DNA of 55,189 bases from an uncultured Oscillibacter sp. (GCA_910586735.1 CAJUJW010000012.1:1-55189); one strand, 5' to 3'. Counted from the stretch's first letter, positions 31,749-40,837 are shown. Numbers and translations: made by a program. Notes: generated by a model not told the origin, from the sequence alone.

Positions 31749-34199
31749 TTATGTATCCAGCTTCCGCAAGTGCTTGGCCGCCGCTTTCAGCATCAGCTTC
31801 TTTTTCCCGCTGTCCCCGAAATCCACCTGCACCAGGGCGTCGCCGCCCATGGGCTGGACGGACAGCACCGTCCCCTGGCCAAAGGCGCTGTGCTCCACCC
31901 GGTCCCCCTGGCTCAGCGCCATGGCCGGACCCGCCGCCGGACTCACCGCCGTCCGCCGGGCCTCCTGCCAGGCGGGCCGGGCCGGGCGGGCGTAGACGGG
32001 CCGCCGGGCCCCGCCGTCCCCGCCGCCGTAAGCGCCGCTTCCGTAGGTCGAGCCGCCGCCGTAGGTCCCGAAGGTCCCGCCGGGCTGGAGGTCCTTCCCC
32101 TCCCAGGTGAGGTTCTCCTCGGGGATCTCCTCCAGGAAGCGGGACAGGCGGTTGCTGGCCGTCTTGCCGTAGAGCATCCTCTGCCGGGCGTGGGTCAGGG
32201 TCAAGCGCTCCTTGGCCCTGGTCATGGCCACGTAGCACAGCCGCCGCTCCTCCTCCAGCTCCTCCTCCTCAAACTGGGCGGAGCTGCCGGGAAAGATGCC
32301 CTCCTCCAATCCCACCACGTACACCAGGGGGAACTCCAGCCCCTTGGCGGCGTGGATGGTCATGAGGGTCACGCAGTCGTCGCTCTGCTCCAGGGAGTCC
32401 AGGTCCGTGTACAGGGCGATCTCGTTGAGGAAGCCCGAGAGGGTGGCGTCCTCCGGCGCCCGGTCCAGGAAGCCCAGGATGTTGGACTTCAATTCCTGGA
32501 CGTTCTCCAGCCGCCCCCGGCTCTCCATGTCGTTCCTGTCCTGGAGGGCCTTTACATAGCCCGTCTGTTCGCACACGGCGTCGTAAAACTCCGGCAGGGC
32601 CAGGGTCCCCCCGGCCTTGCGGAGTCCGTCGATGAGGTCCGCGAACTGGAGGAGCTTTTTCGCCGGGGTTTTCAGCTCCGGGAACAGGTCCGCGTTGCGG
32701 ATGATCTCGTAGAGGGAGGACCCCTGCTGGTCCGCCAGAAGGGCCACCTTGTCCATGGTGGTGCCCCCGATGCCCCGGGGCGGGTTGTTCACCACCCGCC
32801 GGAGGCGCAGGTCGTCCAGCGGGTTGTTCAGCACACACAGGTAGGCCAGCATGTCCTTCACCTCCGCCCGGTCGAAGAACTTCATGCCCCCCACCACCCG
32901 GTAGGGCACGCCGCTGCGCTTCATGGCGTACTCCAGGGCGTTGGACTGGGCGTTCATCCGGTAGAGCACGGCGGCGTCCCGGAAGTGGGCCCCCCGGCCC
33001 GCCGCCGCCAGGATGTCCCCCACCACAAAGGCGGCCTCGTCGCCCTCGCTCAGGGTGGTGCGGACGCTTACCTTTTCCCCGCCGCCGTTTTCGGTCCAGA
33101 GGGTCTTTCCCTTCCGGCCCGTGTTGTGGCCTATGACGGCGTTGGCCGCGTCCAGGATGTTCTGGGTAGAGCGGTAGTTCTGTTCCAGGCGGATGACCCG
33201 GGCGTTCTCGTACTGCTTTTCAAAGTTCAGGATGTTCTCAATGTTGGCCCCCCGGAAGCGGTAGATGGACTGGTCGTCGTCTCCCACCACGCAGAGGTTC
33301 CTCCGCCCCCCGGCCAGCAGGCCGGTGAGGAGGTACTGCAAGTGGTTCGTGTCCTGGTACTCGTCCACCAGCACATAGCGGAACTTGTTCTGGTAGTAAT
33401 CCAGCACCTCCGGCTCCTGTTTCAGCAGGGTGACGGTGTGGAAAATGATGTCGTCGAAGTCCAGGGCGTTGGCGGAGGCCAGCCTCTCCTGATACTTCCG
33501 GTAGATTTTGGCGATGCGCCCCATGCGCCAGTCGGTCTCGGCGTTATGCTTTTGGGCGAAGTCCTCCGGGCCCTGGTACTTGTCCTTGGCGGCGCTGATG
33601 ACGGAGAGGACGTTTTTGGGGGGAAAGGTCTTGTCGTCCAGGTTCAGCTCCTTCAAAACGTCCTTCACCACCCGGCGGGAGTCGTCGGTGTCGTAGATGG
33701 TGAAGTCCTTGGCGAGGCCCAGCCGGTCGATGTCCCGCCGGAGGATGCGCACGCAGGCGGAGTGGAAGGTGGAGGCCCAGACGCCCTCCGCCTCGGGGCC
33801 CAGGCGGGCGGCCAGGCGGTCCTTCAGTTCCCCGGCGGCCTTGTTGGTGAAGGTGATGGCGATGATCTCCCAGGGCCGGGGCGGGTCCACGGCGCACAGC
33901 CGCCTCGCCCGGTCGAATTCCAGGGGAGAGGGGTCCTCCGGGAAGGTCTCCAGAAAGGCCAGGTCCTCCTCCGTCGCTTCCGGGGGCACGAAGCCGGAGT
34001 CGCTGCCCCTGCCGTAGGTCAGGAGGGTGTACACCCGCTGAATCAGGACCGTGGTCTTGCCGCTGCCCGCCCCCGCCAGGAGGAGCAGGGGCCCCTCGGT
34101 GGTCATGGCGGCCCGGCGCTGCATGGGGTTCAGCCGCCGCAGGTCCCCGGCGATGACCTGTTTCCGGGCGGCGATGTATCGCTGGTTGAAGTCGTTCAT
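31749..34199 (-). CDS. pcrA: UvrD/PcrA-type ATP-dependent 3'-5' DNA helicase
   Basis: An 816-residue superfamily 1A helicase for repair and for clearing protein-DNA or replication conflicts. Motifs are Q-motif LNPMQRRA, Walker A AGAGSGKT (42-49), motif II DEYQDTNHLQY, motif III GDDDQSIYRFRGA, motif V TIHAAKGLEFP and motif VI YVAMTRAKERL. A Gly/Tyr/Ser linker leads to a C-terminal Tudor-like domain (GDRVEHSAFGQGTVL) that in PcrA binds RNA polymerase. The ATG at 34199 follows GGAAGAG. It lies divergent from rpmH, where dnaA is often found. Confidence 0.95.
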   Translation of the reverse strand: MNDFNQRYIAARKQVIAGDLRRLNPMQRRAAMTTEGPLLLLAGAGSGKTTVLIQRVYTLLTYGRGSDSGFVPPEATEEDLAFLETFPEDPSPLEFDRARRLCAVDPPRPWEIIAITFTNKAAGELKDRLAARLGPEAEGVWASTFHSACVRILRRDIDRLGLAKDFTIYDTDDSRRVVKDVLKELNLDDKTFPPKNVLSVISAAKDKYQGPEDFAQKHNAETDWRMGRIAKIYRKYQERLASANALDFDDIIFHTVTLLKQEPEVLDYYQNKFRYVLVDEYQDTNHLQYLLTGLLAGGRRNLCVVGDDDQSIYRFRGANIENILNFEKQYENARVIRLEQNYRSTQNILDAANAVIGHNTGRKGKTLWTENGGGEKVSVRTTLSEGDEAAFVVGDILAAAGRGAHFRDAAVLYRMNAQSNALEYAMKRSGVPYRVVGGMKFFDRAEVKDMLAYLCVLNNPLDDLRLRRVVNNPPRGIGGTTMDKVALLADQQGSSLYEIIRNADLFPELKTPAKKLLQFADLIDGLRKAGGTLALPEFYDAVCEQTGYVKALQDRNDMESRGRLENVQELKSNILGFLDRAPEDATLSGFLNEIALYTDLDSLEQSDDCVTLMTIHAAKGLEFPLVYVVGLEEGIFPGSSAQFEEEELEEERRLCYVAMTRAKERLTLTHARQRMLYGKTASNRLSRFLEEIPEENLTWEGKDLQPGGTFGTYGGGSTYGSGAYGGGDGGARRPVYARPARPAWQEARRTAVSPAAGPAMALSQGDRVEHSAFGQGTVLSVQPMGGDALVQVDFGDSGKKKLMLKAAAKHLRKLDT

Positions 34200-34274
34200 A
34201 GCTCTTCCATTCCTTGTCTTTGTTCTGTTGCCTATTTTAAGGCAACTCCGGCGGCAAATCAACATAATTTTTTG

Positions 34275-34304
34275 TTGACACCCCTCCCGCCCATATGGTA
34301 TACT
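34275..34304 (+). promoter_or_regulatory. Strong promoter of rpmH operon
   Basis: TTGACA, 18-base spacer and TATACT, with about 130 bases of leader to rpmH. Confidence 0.85.
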
Positions 34305-34438
34305 ATCCCATGCGTCGAATCGGCGCTTGAATTTGTCTGCCGCGCCTCCCGGCCCCTGAGCGCCGGGCGGTGTTGGGAAATCGCCGCCCCCGGAGCCTCC
34401 GGCAGGGCGGACGGAATATGGACAGGAGGTGTCTCAGC

Positions 34439-34579
34439 ATGGCAACGAAACGTACCTATCAGCCCAAGAAGCTCCACGGCCAGAAGGTCCACGGCTTCCG
34501 CAAGCGCATGGCCACCGCCAACGGCCGCAAGGTCCTGGCCCGCCGCCGCGCCAAGGGCCGCGCCCGCCTCTCCTATTGA
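34439..34579 (+). CDS. rpmH: Ribosomal protein bL34
   Basis: A 46-residue basic protein that is unmistakably bL34: MATKRTYQPKKLHGQKVHGF followed by RKRMATANGRKVLARRR. It is a late-binding component of the large ribosomal subunit. It starts after ACAGGAGGTG and heads the rpmH-rnpA-yidD-yidC-jag set. The frame is open further upstream but only MATKRTYQ has a proper start signal. Confidence 0.97.
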   Translation: MATKRTYQPKKLHGQKVHGFRKRMATANGRKVLARRRAKGRARLSY

Positions 34580-34681
34580 GAGAAGCAGGAGACACTTGAA
34601 CACGAGTCCTGACAGGGGCGGCTGGAATTGTTCGGATTCCTCCGTCCCTTGTACTGGTTCTCCGGTCTGGAGGGATGGGCC

Positions 34682-35089
34682 ATGAAGGCCGCGGTGACGC
34701 TGAAAAAGAATCACGAGTTCCGGCGGCTCTACCAGAAGGGGGCCTCGGCGGCGGCGGGGAACATGGTGCTCTACTGCCGGAAAAACCGCCTGGGGCGCAA
34801 CCGGGTGGGCTTCACCGTGTCCGTGAAGCTGGGGGGCGCCGTGAAGCGGAACCGGGCCCGCCGCCGCCTGCGGGAGGTCTACCGCCTCAACAGCCCCCGG
34901 CTGAGCCAGGGCTGGGACATTATCCTGGTGGCCCGGGGGAGGACCCTCACCGCCCCCTGGCGGGAGCTGAACGACTCCTTCCTCCGCCTGGCCCGGAAGC
35001 TGGACCTTCTGCGGGATTCGCGGAAGGGCCCCGGAAAAGGGGAGGGGCCCCGTCCCTCGGAAAAGCCGCCTTTGGAGGACAAGCCGTGA
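34682..35089 (+). CDS. rnpA: Ribonuclease P protein component
   Basis: A 135-residue basic protein that with the catalytic RNA removes 5' leaders from tRNA precursors. It has the family motif KRNRARRRLREVYR and the N-terminal LKKNHEFRRLYQKG. The extra Lys/Pro/Gly-rich C-terminal tail (from about residue 110) is longer than usual. ATG at 34682 follows CTGGAGGG. The stop codon overlaps the GTG start of yidD (GTGA). Confidence 0.95.
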   Translation: MKAAVTLKKNHEFRRLYQKGASAAAGNMVLYCRKNRLGRNRVGFTVSVKLGGAVKRNRARRRLREVYRLNSPRLSQGWDIILVARGRTLTAPWRELNDSFLRLARKLDLLRDSRKGPGKGEGPRPSEKPPLEDKP

Positions 35090-35295
35090 AGCGGATTTTG
35101 ATTTGGCTGGTGAAGTTCTACCGGCGGAACATCTCCCCCTGCCGTCCCCCGTGCTGCAACTATATCCCCACCTGTTCCCAGTACGCCCTGGAGGCCCTGG
35201 AGAAGTACGGGGCGGTCAAGGGAAGCTGGCTCGCGTTCAAGAGAATTCTCAGATGCAACCCTTTCCACAAGGGCGGATATGATCCGGTCCCTTGA
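35086..35295 (+). CDS. yidD: YidD, membrane protein insertion efficiency factor
   Basis: A 69-residue protein (GTG start) with the family signature: IWLVKFYRRNISP, CNYIPTCSQYALEALEKYG and LRCNPFHKGGYDPVP. It assists YidC-dependent insertion of inner-membrane proteins. Its start overlaps the rnpA stop, indicating coupled translation; a TTTGGAGGA site lies just before it in the end of rnpA. It precedes yidC by 42 bases. Confidence 0.95.
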   Translation: MKRILIWLVKFYRRNISPCRPPCCNYIPTCSQYALEALEKYGAVKGSWLAFKRILRCNPFHKGGYDPVP

Positions 35296-35337
35296 GGGGA
35301 AACGCTTCCCCACTGAACAAAACGAGAGGAACAAATT

Positions 35338-36498
35338 ATGTTTTCAACCATCGGATACTATATCTGTATCCCCTTTGCCTGGCTGGTCCGGCTGTTTTAC
35401 AACCTGACCAATTCCTACGGCATGGCCATCATCCTCTTCACCCTGGTCATCAAGCTCATCATGCTGCCCTTCCAGATGAAGTCCAAAAAGAGCATGATGC
35501 GCATGAGCCGCATGTCGGGCCGGCTCCAGGAGATTCAGAAGAAATACGCCAACAACCAGACCAAGCAGGCCGAGGAGATGCAGAAGCTCTACGCCGAGGA
35601 GGGCGTCAGCCCCATGTCCGGGTGCCTCTGGAGCTTCCTGCCCCTGCCCATCCTGCTGGCCCTGTACTCCATCATCCGCCAGCCCATCACCCACTTCATG
35701 ATGCTGAGCCAGGACGTGGTGCAGCAGCTGGTGGACGCCGTGGCCAAGGCCGGACTGAGCCTGGAGGGCATCGCCCAGATGAAGGACGGCGCGGCGGTGG
35801 TCCGGGACGGAATTACCGAGCTCATGCCCTACGGGCAGATCAACCTGGTCAAGACCGTCGTCTCGGACCTGCCGGAGGCGGCGGCCAACCTGCCCGGCTG
35901 GATCAGCATGAACTACACGTCCTTCGGCCTGGACATGGCCGCGACGCCCTGGAGCAAGGTGACGGGCTTCGCCTTCACCTGGGCCGCCATCGGCCTGATT
36001 CTGATTCCTATCCTGGCCGGCGGCAGCCAGGTGCTCCTGACCAAAATCACCATGAAGCACCAGCCCCAGACGGACCCCTCCGCCGCCAGCGCCAACCGCA
36101 TGATGATGTTCATGCCCCTGTTCTCCGTGTATATCGCCTTCACCATGCCCGCGGCCCTGGGATTGTACTGGATTGCCCAGAGCGGCATCTCCGCCGTCCA
36201 GGAGTTCCTGATGGGCAGGTTCTTCAACCAGAAGCTGGAGGAGGAGGAGAACGCCCGCTATGAGGCCCGCCAGGCCGAGCGGAAGAAGAAGATGGAGGAG
36301 GCCAAGGTCCTCCAGGAGAAGCAGCGCCAGCAGGGCGCTCAGAAGCAGACCCTGAAGGAAAAGCAGCGGGCCGCCCAGGAGGCCAAGGCCGCCAAAGCCG
36401 CCAAGGCCGCCACCCGCACCACGGAGGCCGGCCGGGTGGGGGACAGGCCCTACGCCAGGGGCCGGGCCTACAAGCCGGACCGCTATGACGAAACGTAA
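35338..36498 (+). CDS. yidC: Membrane protein insertase YidC/Oxa1 family
   Basis: A 386-residue inner-membrane insertase. Helices include YICIPFAWLVRLFYNLTN, MAIILFTLVIKLIMLPF with the substrate-groove basic region, and FLPLPILLALYSIIRQP. A cytoplasmic hairpin (GRLQEIQKKYANNQTKQAEEM) follows the first core helix as in known structures. The C-terminus is a long basic coiled tail rich in Lys, Ala and Glu, often used for ribosome contact. No lipobox is seen, unlike many YidC1/SpoIIIJ proteins. An AACGAGAGGAAC site precedes the ATG. Confidence 0.95.
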   Translation: MFSTIGYYICIPFAWLVRLFYNLTNSYGMAIILFTLVIKLIMLPFQMKSKKSMMRMSRMSGRLQEIQKKYANNQTKQAEEMQKLYAEEGVSPMSGCLWSFLPLPILLALYSIIRQPITHFMMLSQDVVQQLVDAVAKAGLSLEGIAQMKDGAAVVRDGITELMPYGQINLVKTVVSDLPEAAANLPGWISMNYTSFGLDMAATPWSKVTGFAFTWAAIGLILIPILAGGSQVLLTKITMKHQPQTDPSAASANRMMMFMPLFSVYIAFTMPAALGLYWIAQSGISAVQEFLMGRFFNQKLEEEENARYEARQAERKKKMEEAKVLQEKQRQQGAQKQTLKEKQRAAQEAKAAKAAKAATRTTEAGRVGDRPYARGRAYKPDRYDET

Positions 36499-36513
36499 AA
36501 AGGTGGAGCCGTT

Positions 36514-37377
36514 ATGAGAGATTTTATTGATGTGACGGGCAAGAACGAGGACGAGGCCATCTCCAAGGCCCTGGCCCAGCTGGCCCTGGACCGGGACGAC
36601 GTGTCCGTGGAGGTGCTGGAGCGGGCCAAGTCCGGCTTCCTGGGCCTGGGAGCCTGCCCGGCGAAAATCCGCGTGTACTACGGCCCGGAGGAAGAGGAGG
36701 AAATCGCGCCTCCCCCGCCCGCCCCCAAGGCGGAGGAGACTCCCCGTCCCGCCCCGGCGGAAAGGCCGGAGAAGAAGGAGCGCCGGGAGAAAAAGGACCG
36801 CCCCGCCCCTGAGAAGAGAGAGCGCCCCGCCCCCGAGCGGAGAGAGCGTCCCGCCGCCGCTGAGGCCCCCGCCGAGGACGCGCCCGCCGTCCCCCTGGGG
36901 GAGGAGGCCACCGACGAGAAGGCCGCGGCCATCCGGGCTTTCCTCTCCGGCCTGCTGGAGCATATGGACAGCGCCGCCGAGATCAAGGTCTACCTCCCGG
37001 AGAAGGGCCGGTACAAGGTCATTCTGGAGGGCCAGGGCCTGGGGTCCCTGATTGGCCGCCGGGGCGAGACCCTGGACGCCATCCAGCAGCTGACCAGCTA
37101 CGCTGTGAACCGGGACGGCGGGCCCAGAGTCCGCATCCACCTGGACGCGGAGAACTACCGGGCCAAGCGGGAGCAGAGCCTCCAGCACCTGGCCAGGAAG
37201 GTGGCGGGCAAGGTGGTCCGCTTCCGCCGCAGCGTCACCCTGGAGCCCATGAACGCCTACGAGCGCCACGTGATTCACACGGCCCTCCAGGACTTCGACG
37301 GCGTGACCACCTACTCCACCGGCATGGACCCCAACCGCCGGGTAGTGGTGGCCTACGACCGGGGCGAGCGGCATTGA
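36514..37377 (+). CDS. jag: Jag/KhpB RNA-binding protein
   Basis: A 287-residue protein with a Jag-N domain (residues 1-55), a Pro/Glu/Arg/Lys-rich disordered linker (about 60-125), a KH domain with the loop LIGRRGETLDAIQ, and an R3H domain with LEPMNAYERHVIH. KhpB binds RNA and affects cell-division or sporulation genes. It starts 15 bases after yidC with an AAGGTGGAG site. In many relatives mnmE and mnmG follow; here a terminator and the convergent rqcH follow. Confidence 0.95.
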   Translation: MRDFIDVTGKNEDEAISKALAQLALDRDDVSVEVLERAKSGFLGLGACPAKIRVYYGPEEEEEIAPPPPAPKAEETPRPAPAERPEKKERREKKDRPAPEKRERPAPERRERPAAAEAPAEDAPAVPLGEEATDEKAAAIRAFLSGLLEHMDSAAEIKVYLPEKGRYKVILEGQGLGSLIGRRGETLDAIQQLTSYAVNRDGGPRVRIHLDAENYRAKREQSLQHLARKVAGKVVRFRRSVTLEPMNAYERHVIHTALQDFDGVTTYSTGMDPNRRVVVAYDRGERH

Positions 37378-37537
37378 ATTTCCCCTTGACTTTTGCCTCT
37401 CCTGGGGATATGCTAAAAGCGGAATCAGGAGAGACATGAATTCCAAATGTTCACCTCCTCCCACCGCGGGGGGCCGACAGCGAATCCATTATACCACGCC
37501 TTTTGACAAAGAGCGACAGCCTGAAAGAATATTTCAA

Positions 37538-37575
37538 GGGGCCGCCCGGCGAATGCCGGGCGGCCCCATTTTTTT
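37538..37575 (+). terminator. Terminator of the rpmH-jag operon
   Basis: GGGGCCGCCCGGC, GAAT loop, complement and seven T residues. It lies directly against the 3' end of the convergent rqcH. Confidence 0.9.
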
Positions 37576-37581
37576 ACATTC

Positions 37582-39315
37582 TCACTTCACCCGCATCCGC
37601 TCCACCGCCGCCGCCTCCGGCGTGACGTTCACGGTGCGATACGTGGTGTAGATCACCATGCCCGGCCGGCCTCCGGCGGGCTTTTTCACGTTGCGGACCT
37701 CGGTGCAGTCCACGGGCACATTCCCGCTCTCCCTGGCCTGGGAGAACCAGGCCGCCAGCATGGCCGCCTGTACGATGTCCTCCTCCGACGGGGCCCGCCC
37801 GGCGCAGTGGAGAATCACATGGGACCCGTGGATTTTCTGGGTGTGGAGCCAGAGGTCCCGCCGGTCCGCGTCCTTGAGGGTCAGCTTGTCGTTCTGGCGG
37901 TTGTTCCGGCCCACCTGGACCCGGAGGCCCGAGGCCGTGCGGAACTCCCAGGGGGCGGCGGGGCGGGACTTGTCCTTCCGGCCCTGCTTCTTCAAAAAGC
38001 CCGCCTCCCGCAGCTCCTCCCGGATGTCCAGAAAGTCCCGTTCCGTCTCCGCCCGCTGAATCTCCGCCAGCACGCTCTCCAGATACTCCAGGTCCCGCCG
38101 GGCCAGGTCCATCTGCTGGCGGAGGTACTTCTCCGCCGTCTTGGCCTTGGTATAGCGCTTGTAGTATTTGGCGGCGTTCTGCTGGGGGGTCAGCAGGGGG
38201 TCCAGGGGGATGGACACCGGGGCGTTGTCCTCGTAGAAATTCTCGCAGTCCAGCCGGGCCGGGCCCCGCTCCATCCGGTAGAGGTTGGCGGTGATCAGGT
38301 CCCCCTGTATCCGCAGTTTGTCCCGGTTCCGGGTCTCGGCGTACTCCTTCTCCTGGAGGGCCAGCTTCCGCCGGAGGCGGTCCCTGGCCGTGGACGCCGC
38401 CCGGAAGAGGTCCGCCCCCCGCTGCCGGGCCCGCTCCTGCTTTTCCCTGGCGGCGTAGAAATCGTCCAGCAGGGCGGAGAAGCTGGGGCAGGTCACCGCC
38501 TCCGCCGCCCCGCCGTACTGGCCCACGGGCACGCAGGCGAAGTCCAGGGGCTTCCCGTCCCGGAGGAGGCAGACGGGGGTGAAGCGCCCCTCCCGGACCC
38601 GGCTCTGGAAGTCCTCCAGGGCCCGCCACAGGGGGCCGGGGTCCCTAAGCTGGAAGACCCTTGCGTCCGCGTCCCTCGCCGCCTGGAAGCTCAGCTCTCT
38701 GGCCATGAGGGGGGAGAGGCCGAAATACTGGTCCAGCAAAAAGCCGTCCAGGGTCTTCTCCGCCGCCGCCGAGGCGAAGCGGGCGGCAAAGCCCGCCTCC
38801 GTCTCCTCCAGGAAGGGGAGCCGCCCCGTGGAGGCCGGGGGCTGGTAGAAGAGGCCCGGCAGCACCTGCCGCGCGGCGGACATGTCCGCGTCCACCCGGC
38901 GGAGGCTGTCGAGAATACGGTCCTCCCCGTCCAGAAGAATGAGGTTGGACCTCCGGCCCATGGCCTCCAGCACCAATGTGCGCTTTCCCGCCCGGCCCAG
39001 CTCGTCGGAGGCGTCGAACTCCAGCTTCACCAGCCGCTCCAGGGGGGGCTGGCTGAGGCCCGCCAGGCGGGCCCCGGAGAGGTGCTTTCTCAGCAGCATG
39101 CAGAACATGGGGGGTTCCGCCGGGTTGTCCCTGGGAATCTCCGTCAGCTGGAGCCGGGGGGCCCCGGCTCCGGCGCAGAGCAGAAGCCGCTTCCCCCGGA
39201 AGAGGAGGACCACCTGGTCCCTGGCGGGCTGCTGGACCTTGTCCACCCGCAGGCCCGTCAATTGGGGCCCCAGTTCCGCCACGATGGCCGTCAGGCATAC
39301 CGCGTCAATCGCCAT
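37582..39315 (-). CDS. rqcH: RqcH, NFACT-family ribosome-associated quality control protein
   Basis: A 577-residue homologue of RqcH/Rqc2 (formerly fibronectin-binding protein FbpA). NFACT-N covers residues 1 to about 175, followed by a middle domain, coiled coils (about 290-440) and an NFACT-R domain with VQVGRNNRQNDKLTL and DLWLHTQKIHGSHVIL. RqcH binds obstructed 50S subunits and recruits tRNA-Ala to add C-terminal Ala tails. At the position of the Asp-Arg pair essential in studied homologues, residues 93-94 read Glu-Arg (LERLVKLEF). The start overlaps the end of mrnC by 11 bases. Confidence 0.93.
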   Translation of the reverse strand: MAIDAVCLTAIVAELGPQLTGLRVDKVQQPARDQVVLLFRGKRLLLCAGAGAPRLQLTEIPRDNPAEPPMFCMLLRKHLSGARLAGLSQPPLERLVKLEFDASDELGRAGKRTLVLEAMGRRSNLILLDGEDRILDSLRRVDADMSAARQVLPGLFYQPPASTGRLPFLEETEAGFAARFASAAAEKTLDGFLLDQYFGLSPLMARELSFQAARDADARVFQLRDPGPLWRALEDFQSRVREGRFTPVCLLRDGKPLDFACVPVGQYGGAAEAVTCPSFSALLDDFYAAREKQERARQRGADLFRAASTARDRLRRKLALQEKEYAETRNRDKLRIQGDLITANLYRMERGPARLDCENFYEDNAPVSIPLDPLLTPQQNAAKYYKRYTKAKTAEKYLRQQMDLARRDLEYLESVLAEIQRAETERDFLDIREELREAGFLKKQGRKDKSRPAAPWEFRTASGLRVQVGRNNRQNDKLTLKDADRRDLWLHTQKIHGSHVILHCAGRAPSEEDIVQAAMLAAWFSQARESGNVPVDCTEVRNVKKPAGGRPGMVIYTTYRTVNVTPEAAAVERMRVK

Positions 39316-39724
39316 GGGCTTCTTCCTCCTTCATCATCTCCTGGAACAGCGCCTCGATCCGCTCCAGCTCTCCCCGGAGGTAGAGCCAGCCCAGAAGGGC
39401 CTCCAGGGCCGTGGCCTCGCCGTACTGGGCCCGGCTGGCGTGGTGGGGGACGGTGTGGACCTGGGCGTTCCGCCCCCGGCGGAAGACGGATTGTTCCTCC
39501 TCCGTCAGCAGGGGCTTGATCCGCTCCGCCTTCTCCGCCTGGGACTCGGCGCACACCAGCCGGACGGCGGCCTTGTGCATGCCCCGGCCCGTGGCCCCGC
39601 CGTGGGCGCAGAGCCAGGAGCGGACCAGCAGCTCAAACACCGCGTCCCCCATGTGGGCCAGGCCGATGGAGCTGATCTCCAGAAGCCGGTCCCGGGGGAG
39701 GGTGGGGTGAAAGTAGTTTTCCAT
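39305..39724 (-). CDS. mrnC: Mini-ribonuclease III
   Basis: A 139-residue RNase III-like catalytic domain without the double-strand-binding domain, as in MrnC, which trims 23S rRNA precursors. Signature segments are GLAHMGDAVFELLVR near the N-terminus and YGEATALEALLGWLYL near the C-terminus, holding the acidic metal ligands. The ATG follows GAGGAATG. It lies between a 57-aa membrane protein gene and rqcH. Confidence 0.93.
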   Translation of the reverse strand: MENYFHPTLPRDRLLEISSIGLAHMGDAVFELLVRSWLCAHGGATGRGMHKAAVRLVCAESQAEKAERIKPLLTEEEQSVFRRGRNAQVHTVPHHASRAQYGEATALEALLGWLYLRGELERIEALFQEMMKEEEAHGD

Positions 39725-39751
39725 TCATTCCTCCATAGCGTTCATGTCCCG

Positions 39752-39925
39752 TCAATACCGCAGCACGTAGTAGATTACATAGACCCAGCTCATGAGTCCG
39801 TGGAGAATGGCCCAGCCCACGGAGTGCCAGTTGGCATAGCTGATGACCATGGCCAGGGCGCTTCCAAAGGTGATGCCCGTCTTCACGGTCTTCTCCACAA
39901 TCTCAACCTCGTTCTTGTCTTCCAT
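39752..39925 (-). CDS. 57-residue membrane protein, unknown function
   Basis: A short gene: MEDKNEVEIVEKTVKTG, then one or two membrane segments (ITFGSALAMVISYANWHSVG and WAILHGLMSWVYVIYYVL). An AAAAGGAGACACC ribosome site precedes the ATG. It lies 18 bases downstream of rsmA and 27 bases before mrnC on the same strand, so it is probably co-transcribed. The charged N-terminus and aromatic C-terminus look like a genuine small protein. I do not recognise a family with certainty; it resembles small DUF-type membrane proteins found in Firmicutes. Confidence 0.75.
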   Translation of the reverse strand: MEDKNEVEIVEKTVKTGITFGSALAMVISYANWHSVGWAILHGLMSWVYVIYYVLRY

Positions 39926-39943
39926 TGGTGTCTCCTTTTCTTA

Positions 39944-40795
39944 TCAAGAACCCAGTTCCGCCGCCAGGCGGGCGAAGTCCTCCAGGGTCAGCGCCTCTCC
40001 CCGGACAGAGGGAGGGAGACCGCAGCGCTCAATCGCCGCCTGGACCGCCTCCCGGCCCCGCTCCGGCAGAGCGGCGGCCAGGCTGTTGGCCAGGGTTTTC
40101 CGCCGCAGGAGAAAGGCCCCCCGGACCACCCGAAAGAAAAACGCCTCGTCCTCCACCGCCACGGCGGGCCGTTCCCGCCGGACGCAGCGGAGGACGGCGG
40201 AGTCCACCTTGGGGGCGGGAAAAAACCTGTCCGCCGGGACATCAAAGAGGACCTCCGTCTCCATATGGTACTGGAGCCACAGGGTAAAGGCCCCGCCGCC
40301 GCTGGACCCCTGGGGCGCGGCAAGCCTCTGTGCCACCTCCTTCTGGAGGAGGACGGTGACGCTCTCAAAGCAGTCCGCCTCCACCAGCCTGGTCAAAACC
40401 GGCGTGGTGATGTTGTAGGGCAGGTTGGCGCACACCAGGGGCCGGAGGCCCCGGAACCTCTCCGCCGCCAGGGCGGCCAGGTCCAGCTTCAGAGCGTCGC
40501 CGGGGACGATCTCCACGTTGTCATAGGGGCCCATGGTCTCCTCCAGCACGGGGAGGAGCTTTTTGTCCAGCTCAATAGACACAACCTTGCCCGCCCGGCC
40601 CGCCAGTTCCGCCGTCAGGCAGCCCACGCCGGGGCCGATCTCCAGCACGCCGCAATCCCCGTCCGCCTGGGAGGCGGCGGCAATATCCGCCGGGACGGCG
40701 GGGTCGATGAGGAAGTTCTGTCCCATGGACTTGGAGAAGTGGAAGCCGTGCCGCCCCAAGAGGGCGCGGAGGGTCTCCCGGTCGCAGAGGTTCAT
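39944..40795 (-). CDS. rsmA: 16S rRNA (adenine1518/1519-N6)-dimethyltransferase
   Basis: A 283-residue KsgA-type methyltransferase that dimethylates two adjacent adenines in helix 45 of 16S rRNA using S-adenosylmethionine. Seen are SKSMGQNFLID, motif I VLEIGPGVGCLT, motif II IELDKKL and catalytic motif IV CANLPYNIT. The C-terminal helical domain is complete. Start signal is TGAAAGGCGGACACGCT. Its length is standard. Confidence 0.95.
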   Translation of the reverse strand: MNLCDRETLRALLGRHGFHFSKSMGQNFLIDPAVPADIAAASQADGDCGVLEIGPGVGCLTAELAGRAGKVVSIELDKKLLPVLEETMGPYDNVEIVPGDALKLDLAALAAERFRGLRPLVCANLPYNITTPVLTRLVEADCFESVTVLLQKEVAQRLAAPQGSSGGGAFTLWLQYHMETEVLFDVPADRFFPAPKVDSAVLRCVRRERPAVAVEDEAFFFRVVRGAFLLRRKTLANSLAAALPERGREAVQAAIERCGLPPSVRGEALTLEDFARLAAELGS

Positions 40796-40837
40796 AGCGT
40801 GTCCGCCTTTCAGTTCGTTTTTCGCGGTGAATCCGGG

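Noticed and set aside
31695..34685. A 996-codon plus-strand frame opposite pcrA
   Set aside because: Shadow of pcrA, running across the rpmH promoter and gene in another frame.
37436..37651. A 71-codon frame after a TTGACT/TATGCT promoter-like pair downstream of jag
   Set aside because: It runs through a strong terminator and into the 3' end of rqcH, with no family features.
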